Shown here in pieces: positions 59,276 to 64,000 of a stretch of DNA of 64,000 nucleotides. The translations under genes were made by a program, and so were the position numbers. The notes beneath the pieces are model-generated. The model was not told where the DNA came from and searched no databases. It saw only the letters and a program-made list of their open reading frames with translations. The stretch comes from Vicinamibacterales bacterium (GTDB lineage: Bacteria; Acidobacteriota; Vicinamibacteria; Vicinamibacterales; 2-12-FULL-66-21), in contig DASSPH010000104.1 of NCBI GenBank assembly GCA_035699745.1, forward strand, positions 47,005 through 111,004, read 5' to 3'. Every line of letters begins with the position of its first letter. Position 1 is the first letter of the stretch.

Positions 59276-60324
59276 CGTAAAGCTGCCACTATGTAATTTC
59301 CGGCCTCACGAGTGCCAAGTGCACCCCCGATATCGGCCGTCACCTGATTCTCCCGAACCGCCTTCAGGATCGCCGCATCTATCGCAGCCGCCTCGTCCTT
59401 CAGCCCCAGCGTTTCCAGCATCAGCGACGCCGACGCGATCGCGCCGATCGGATTGGCGATGTTCTTCCCGGCGAACTTCGGCGCCGAGCCGTGCACCGGC
59501 TCGAACATCGAGGTCTTCCCGGGATGAAGGTTCCCCGACGCCGCCATCCCGAGCCCGCCCTGGAACGTCGCGCCGAGGTCGGTGATGATGTCGCCGAAGA
59601 GATTGTTGGTGACGATCACCTGGAACTGCCCGGGATCCAGCACCATGTACATCGCGAGCGCGTCGATGTAGTAATGCGTCGCCTGAATGCGCGGGTACTC
59701 GGCGGCGACCTGCGTGAACACGCGCTGCCACAGCGCATGCCCCTGCTGCATGGCATTGCTCTTGTCGGCCATGCACACCTTCGTGAGGCCGCGCGCCTCG
59801 GCGAAGGCGAACGCGTGGCGGATGATCCGGTTCACCCCCTTGAACGTGTTCAGCTCTTCCTGGATCGCGATCTCGTCCTCCGTGCCGGCCTTGAAGCGGC
59901 CGCCGACGCTGACGTACAACCCTTCGGTGTTCTCGCGGAAGACGACGAAGTCCACGTCTTTCGGACCGCGCCCCTTCAGCGGACAGAGACGCTCGTCCAG
60001 CAGCTTCACCGGCCGGTAGTTCACGTAAAGATCCAGCTCGAATCGCGTGCCGAGCAGGATGTCGCGCGCGTGACGATTGTCCGGCACGCGCGGATCGCCG
60101 AGCGCCCCGATGAAGATGGCGTCGAACCCGCGCAGCGTGTCGTAGCCGTCCGCGGGAATCGTGATCCCCGTCTCGAGATAATGGTCGGCGCCCCACGGCA
60201 GGTGCTCGAACTGCAGCCGCCGCCCGAACGCCTCGCCGGTCCGGGTCAGCACCTTGACCGCCTCCGCAGTCACCTCTTTCCCGATTCCGTCACCGGCGAT
60301 GACAGCGACCTTGGGCGTTAACAC
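59272..60324 (-). CDS. Isopropylmalate/isocitrate-type beta-decarboxylating dehydrogenase
   Basis: This 350-residue enzyme belongs to the LeuB/Icd family. LDLYVNYRPVKL carries the substrate Arg, FRENTEGLYVSVGG follows (LeuB proper has RELTGG here, so this is nearer to isocitrate, homoisocitrate or tartrate types), KVCMADKSNAM holds the catalytic Lys, and VTNNLFGDIITDLGA the metal Asp residues. Databases commonly label such proteins 3-isopropylmalate dehydrogenase. It starts at GTG 60324, overlapping the thiolase stop by 7 bp. No leuC/leuD or leuA is near. Substrate is uncertain. Confidence 0.85.
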   Translation of the reverse strand: MLTPKVAVIAGDGIGKEVTAEAVKVLTRTGEAFGRRLQFEHLPWGADHYLETGITIPADGYDTLRGFDAIFIGALGDPRVPDNRHARDILLGTRFELDLYVNYRPVKLLDERLCPLKGRGPKDVDFVVFRENTEGLYVSVGGRFKAGTEDEIAIQEELNTFKGVNRIIRHAFAFAEARGLTKVCMADKSNAMQQGHALWQRVFTQVAAEYPRIQATHYYIDALAMYMVLDPGQFQVIVTNNLFGDIITDLGATFQGGLGMAASGNLHPGKTSMFEPVHGSAPKFAGKNIANPIGAIASASLMLETLGLKDEAAAIDAAILKAVRENQVTADIGGALGTREAGNYIVAALR

Positions 60325-61523
60325 AATTCAATCCCCATGGCCATCCCCATTCCCCCCGACACGCACAGCGTGGCGAGCCCGCGGCGCGCCTTGCGCCGCA
60401 GCATCTCGTACAGCAGGGTGACGACGATGCGCGTGCCGGTGCAGCCGATGGGGTGGCCCAGCGCGATGGCGCCGCCGTTGACGTTGAGGCGATCCATCGG
60501 GATGGGAAGATCGGCCAGCACCGCCAGCACCTGCGGGGCGAACGCCTCGTTCAGCTCGACGAGGTCGAAATCGGAGAGCCGCAGCCCCGTGCGCTCGAGC
60601 AGTTGGTGCACGGCGGGCACGGGACCGATGCCCATGCGCCTCGGATCGACGCCCGCGCTCGCCCATCCGGCGATCTTCGCCAGGGGCTTCAGGCCGCGCG
60701 CGTTCGCCTCGGCCGCGCTTGCGAGGACGACGGCGGCCCCACCGTCGGTGATGCCGGACGACGATCCGGCGGTCAGGATGCCTGCCCCGCCCTCGACGTC
60801 ACTGAAGACCAGCGGCAGCTTCCGCAGGCTCTCGATCGTCGTCCCGGCACGCGGGTGCTCGTCGGCCGACAGGGTCTGCGGCTTGCCCTTCGCGTCGGTA
60901 TAGGCGACCGGGGCAATCTCGTCGCGGAAGCGCCCCTGCGCGATGGCGCGCTCGGCCCGCCGCTGCGACTCGAGCGCATAGGCGTCGGACGCCTCCCGCG
61001 TGATGCCGTACTCGCGCGCCAGCAGTTCGACCGTCTCTCCCATGATCAGGCCGCAGACCGAACAGGTGAAGCCGTCGCGATACATGGCGTCGACGAGGGT
61101 GAAATTCCCCATCTTGTGGCCCCAGCGGGCGTCCTCGGCGTCCATCAGATACGGCATCCGGCTCATGGACTCGATGCCGCCGGCCAGCACGATGGCGGAC
61201 TCGCCGAGCGCGATCGATTGCGCGCCGGTGGCGATCGTCTGCATCCCGGATGCGCAGGCCTTGTTGATGGTCTGAGCCGGGACTGTGTCAGGAACGCCCG
61301 CTCGCCTGCCGACCTGCCGGGCGGGATTCGGCCCGGATCCCGCCTGCCGGGCGTGGCCGATGAGCACCTCGTCCACGTCGGCTGGTGTGAGGCCTGCCCG
61401 CTCGAGGGCCGCGCCGGCGGCCGCGGCGCCGAGCTCGGCCGGATGCACGTTCCGGAGGGATCCGCCGTAGCGGCCGATGGGCGTCCGTGCCGCACCAAGG
61501 ATGACGACATCCGAGGGGAGCAT
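60318..61523 (-). CDS. Acetyl-CoA acetyltransferase (thiolase), copy 2
   Basis: This 401-residue thiolase has the active Cys in NKACASGMQTIATG, NEAFAPQVLA, GAIALGHPIGCTGTRIV with the catalytic His, and CVSGGMGMAM as the second Cys motif. An unusual CSVC pair occurs in DGFTCSVCGLIMGETVE, where most thiolases have DPF; it could ligate a metal or be redox-sensitive. The ATG at 61523 follows GGAGGG, and a TACAAT box lies 9 nt upstream at 61533-61538, so the longer frame is not used. It heads the operon of copy 2, dehydrogenase, copy 1 and hydroxybutyryl-CoA dehydrogenase. Confidence 0.94.
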   Translation of the reverse strand: MLPSDVVILGAARTPIGRYGGSLRNVHPAELGAAAAGAALERAGLTPADVDEVLIGHARQAGSGPNPARQVGRRAGVPDTVPAQTINKACASGMQTIATGAQSIALGESAIVLAGGIESMSRMPYLMDAEDARWGHKMGNFTLVDAMYRDGFTCSVCGLIMGETVELLAREYGITREASDAYALESQRRAERAIAQGRFRDEIAPVAYTDAKGKPQTLSADEHPRAGTTIESLRKLPLVFSDVEGGAGILTAGSSSGITDGGAAVVLASAAEANARGLKPLAKIAGWASAGVDPRRMGIGPVPAVHQLLERTGLRLSDFDLVELNEAFAPQVLAVLADLPIPMDRLNVNGGAIALGHPIGCTGTRIVVTLLYEMLRRKARRGLATLCVSGGMGMAMGIELC

Positions 61524-61637
61524 AACCCTCCAATTGTAGCCGGACGCGACGCGGGACACATCCGGCGACGCGATCCAATTCAGCCCACATCGTCATCCAA
61601 CGATTCAGATCCGGGCCGGGACGGGCGCGGGGACAAG

Positions 61638-61666
61638 TTGACGAATCCCCAGAAAAGAGGGTTAAT
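61638..61666 (+). promoter_or_regulatory. Candidate sigma-70 promoter of the TonB-receptor gene
   Basis: TTGACG (61638-61643), a 17-nt spacer and GTTAAT (61661-61666) form a plausible promoter. The start would be near 61673, giving a 5' leader of about 105 nt that contains a hairpin. Confidence 0.5.
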
Positions 61667-61687
61667 CGGAGATTGGACCGGGACCGG

Positions 61688-61703
61688 TACAGCGTGTGCT
61701 GTA
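61688..61703 (+). other. Hairpin in the TonB-receptor 5' leader
   Basis: TACAGC (61688-61693), loop GTGT and GCTGTA (61698-61703) form a perfect 6-bp stem. It lies about 75 nt before the start codon and could be a regulatory RNA element or protein site. There is no match to a riboswitch I know. Confidence 0.4.
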
Positions 61704-61778
61704 GCCACGGTTCGTTCAGGGAGCCGGGTGCGTCCGGCCTCATTCACCCCTGAGTTGTTCACCGAGGAGGATGTATTC

Positions 61779-64000
61779 ATGCGTCTAGCACGAATCGCGA
61801 TGTTGCTCGCGATGACGCTGTTGACCGGGGCGGCCTATGCCCAGGAGCAGCGTGGATCGATTGAAGGAGTGGTCAGGGACTCGTCCGGCGCGGTGCTGCC
61901 GGGCGTCACGGTCGCGCTGACCGGAGGCTCGGGGGCGAAGATCGAGACCACGAGCGACGCGCAGGGTGTGTACCGGTTCCCGTCACTCGCGCCCGCCACC
62001 TATACGATCACGGCCAACCTGCAGGGCTTCCGCCCGGGGACGGTCGAGAACGTCGTGGTGGCGCTCGGCCAGATCAAGAAAGTGGACTTCGCCCTCGGGC
62101 TCGCCACCCTGACGGAAAACGTCCAGGTCACGGCGGAAAGCCCGCTGGTCGACGTACGGCAGAGCGCGCGGCAGACCAACATCCGCGCCGAGCAGATCAA
62201 CCTGCTGCCGAAAGGGCGGGACTTCACCACGCTGGTGACGCAGGCGCCGGGAGCGAACCAGGAAGCCAAGCTGGGCGGCCTGTCGATCGACGGCGCGAGC
62301 GCCGGTGAGAACCGCTACATCATCGACGGCGTCGAGACGACCAACATCCAGAGCGGCACGTCTGGCAAGGCGGTCATCGCCGACTTCGTCGAGGACATCC
62401 AGGTGAAGTCCAGCGGCTACACCGCGGAGTTCGGCGGCGCGACCGGCGGCGTCATCAACATGGTGACGAAGAGCGGCACCAACAACTTCCGCGGCAGCGC
62501 GCTGTTCAACGTCCAGGGGGATGCGCTCGACGCGTCGCGGCGGCCGATCCTCCGCCTCAACCCGTCGAACAGCAGCCTCGCGGAGTACATCACCTATCCC
62601 GAGGACGACAGCGTCCGGCTCGAGCCCGGCTTCGCGCTCGGCGGCCCGATCGCGCAGAACCGCGCCTGGTTCTTCGGCGCGTATCAGCCGGCGATCACGA
62701 CGACGACCCGGACGGTGAACGCCTCGACGTCGCAGAATCCGATCGGCGAGAACAACAGCAACAAGCAGAAGACGCAGGTGCAGTACGCCACCGGCAACCT
62801 GACCTCGCAGATCAGCGACAACACGCGGGCGCGGCTCGCGTTCAACAACAGCTGGTCGCGGCAGCGGGGCCTGCTCCCGTCGCTGGCGGCGACCGATCCG
62901 GCCGGCTCGGACTACCGCACGACCTCGACCTTCCCCAACTGGACGGTGTCGGGCAACGTCGACTGGACGGCGTCGCCGAGAATGTTCGTCGGCCTGCGCG
63001 GCGGGTACTACCTGTCCGACCAGTACGACACCAACGTCACCGAAGTGCCCCGGTTCAACTGGACGACGACGAACAATATCGGGCTGCTCGACGTCCCGGC
63101 CAGCCTGCAGCGCGGCACCGGCTTCTCGAGCGTGCTGTCGAACACCAAGGTCGTGCAGGACAAGCAGACGCGGCTGTACTTCCAGGCCGACAGCACGATC
63201 TACGGCAACTTCGGCGGCGCCCACCAGCTGAAGTTCGGCTTCCAGGCCGATCGCCTCGGCAACGCGGTCGACTCGGGCGAGGCGCGTCCGCGCGTCACGA
63301 TCCGGTGGAACACCCGGCTGTCGACCAACCCGGCGGCCTGCAACGGCATCCTCTTCGGCACCACCACCTGCCGCGGCACCTACGGCTATTACTCGGTGCG
63401 CAGCCAGGAAGTGGATCCGAACCGCGGCTTCATCACCTTCGGCGACGTCAACATGAACGTCTTCGGCTTCTTCGTGCAGGACGCCTGGACGATCAACAAC
63501 AAGCTGACGATCAACGCCGGGGTCCGGACCGAGCGCGAGCAGGTGCCGAACTACGCGCCCGGCACGGTGGTGGACGGCATCACGCTGCCGGAGACCGGCA
63601 TCGAGTTCGGCTTCGCCGACAAGGTGGCGCCGCGGGTCGGCTTCGCGTATGACCTCCGTGGCGACGGCCGCACCAAGGCGTTCGCGTCGTGGGGCATCTT
63701 CTACGACATCTTCAAGCTGGAACTGCCGCGCGGCTCGTTCGGCGGCGACCGCTGGCTCGAGTACTACTACACGCTGAACACGTTCGACTGGCCGAACCTG
63801 GTGCCCTCCGGCTGCCCGCCGGCGTGCCCGGGCCAGTTGATGCGCGTCACCGACTTCCGGCACATCTCGGTCGGCTCGAGCGCGATCGAACCGAATCTCA
63901 AGCCGATGCGTCAGCAGGAAGCGACCGCGGGCGTCGAACACCAGTTCAGCGACGTGATCTCCGCCAGCGTGCGCTACGTGCACAAGCAGATCGACCGCGC
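61779..64000 (+). CDS. TonB-dependent receptor, Oar-like, N-terminal 740 residues
   Basis: The gene runs off the window end. GAGGAGG lies 8 nt before the ATG. A signal peptide (IAMLLAMTLLTGAAYAQ) is followed by a carboxypeptidase-regulatory domain (about 25-105, IEGVVRDSSGAVLPGVTVAL), then a plug domain (SIDGASAGENRYIIDGVETT and TAEFGGATGGVINMVTKSG) and the start of the barrel. This is the large Oar-like receptor typical of Acidobacteriota, thought to import large substrates such as glycans or peptides with TonB energy. The substrate is unknown. The promoter region is long compared with other genes in the window. Confidence 0.93.
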   Translation, partial: MRLARIAMLLAMTLLTGAAYAQEQRGSIEGVVRDSSGAVLPGVTVALTGGSGAKIETTSDAQGVYRFPSLAPATYTITANLQGFRPGTVENVVVALGQIKKVDFALGLATLTENVQVTAESPLVDVRQSARQTNIRAEQINLLPKGRDFTTLVTQAPGANQEAKLGGLSIDGASAGENRYIIDGVETTNIQSGTSGKAVIADFVEDIQVKSSGYTAEFGGATGGVINMVTKSGTNNFRGSALFNVQGDALDASRRPILRLNPSNSSLAEYITYPEDDSVRLEPGFALGGPIAQNRAWFFGAYQPAITTTTRTVNASTSQNPIGENNSNKQKTQVQYATGNLTSQISDNTRARLAFNNSWSRQRGLLPSLAATDPAGSDYRTTSTFPNWTVSGNVDWTASPRMFVGLRGGYYLSDQYDTNVTEVPRFNWTTTNNIGLLDVPASLQRGTGFSSVLSNTKVVQDKQTRLYFQADSTIYGNFGGAHQLKFGFQADRLGNAVDSGEARPRVTIRWNTRLSTNPAACNGILFGTTTCRGTYGYYSVRSQEVDPNRGFITFGDVNMNVFGFFVQDAWTINNKLTINAGVRTEREQVPNYAPGTVVDGITLPETGIEFGFADKVAPRVGFAYDLRGDGRTKAFASWGIFYDIFKLELPRGSFGGDRWLEYYYTLNTFDWPNLVPSGCPPACPGQLMRVTDFRHISVGSSAIEPNLKPMRQQEATAGVEHQFSDVISASVRYVHKQIDR

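Noticed and set aside
61983..63983. 666-codon open frame on the minus strand at the window end
   Set aside because: The plus strand encodes a TonB receptor with signal peptide, regulatory domain and plug that simply lacks a stop within the window.

Overview
The window is GC-rich with densely packed genes. Its content points to an Acidobacteriota-like soil bacterium, most like the Vicinamibacteria: an Oar-type TonB receptor with an N-terminal carboxypeptidase-regulatory domain, giant secreted BNR/SBBP/FG-GAP proteins, a DUF5777-type barrel, an NtrC-type regulator and an aerobic benzoyl-CoA (box) cluster. That placement is inference from gene content. I saw no tRNA, rRNA, CRISPR array, transposase gene or phage gene.

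Layout. 1-1333: the end of an outer-membrane protein, a zinc-finger anti-sigma-like protein, an acyl-CoA thioesterase and a ferredoxin. 1356-7716: a compact envelope/copper module of outer-membrane barrel, cupredoxin, sensor kinase and sigma-54 response regulator, then a perfect palindrome and a sigma-54-like promoter in front of a second barrel and a cupredoxin lipoprotein. 7828-15769: a giant secreted sialidase-like protein with a pentapeptide NPDIS tract, and a Ser/Thr kinase with TPRs. 15825-24829: a seven-gene aromatic catabolic operon (boxC, boxB, hydratase, aldehyde dehydrogenase, kynureninase-like enzyme, hydroxyacyl-CoA dehydrogenase, hydratase) divergent from boxR, with a perfect 18-bp palindrome overlapping the boxC -35 box. 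24826-31000: M14 peptidase, YceI protein, trypsin-like protease, Gfo/Idh oxidoreductase and an MBL-fold hydrolase. 31034-34242: a carbamoyltransferase followed by twin methyltransferases. 34267-42886: lipA, a lipoprotein, amtB and the pyruvate dehydrogenase genes lpdA, aceF and aceE. 42931-49548: an M49-like metallopeptidase, a huge GGTTCTCCG-type inverted repeat, a BON-LysM protein and a second giant secreted protein. 49545-57122: GDPD, MoxR ATPase, VWA protein, a triple tandem repeat, a LON-domain protein, a secreted protein, a BtuF-like protein, folE and a TPR protein. 57123-61523: a beta-oxidation operon of two thiolases, a hydroxyacyl-CoA dehydrogenase and an isopropylmalate/isocitrate-type dehydrogenase. 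61779-end: a truncated TonB-dependent receptor.

How it fits together. The box enzymes would oxidise benzoyl-CoA and open its ring. The hydratases and dehydrogenases in that operon, and the thiolases farther on, would take products to acetyl-CoA and succinyl-CoA. Pyruvate dehydrogenase and lipoyl synthase serve central metabolism. Benzoate-CoA ligase, BoxA and a clear BoxD are not in this window.

Non-coding signals worth attention: TANNNT -10 boxes placed 6-7 nt before many start codons with no obvious -35 or ribosome binding site, which suggests widespread leaderless mRNAs; two related MITE-like inverted-repeat elements between convergent genes; and several other long intergenic inverted repeats.
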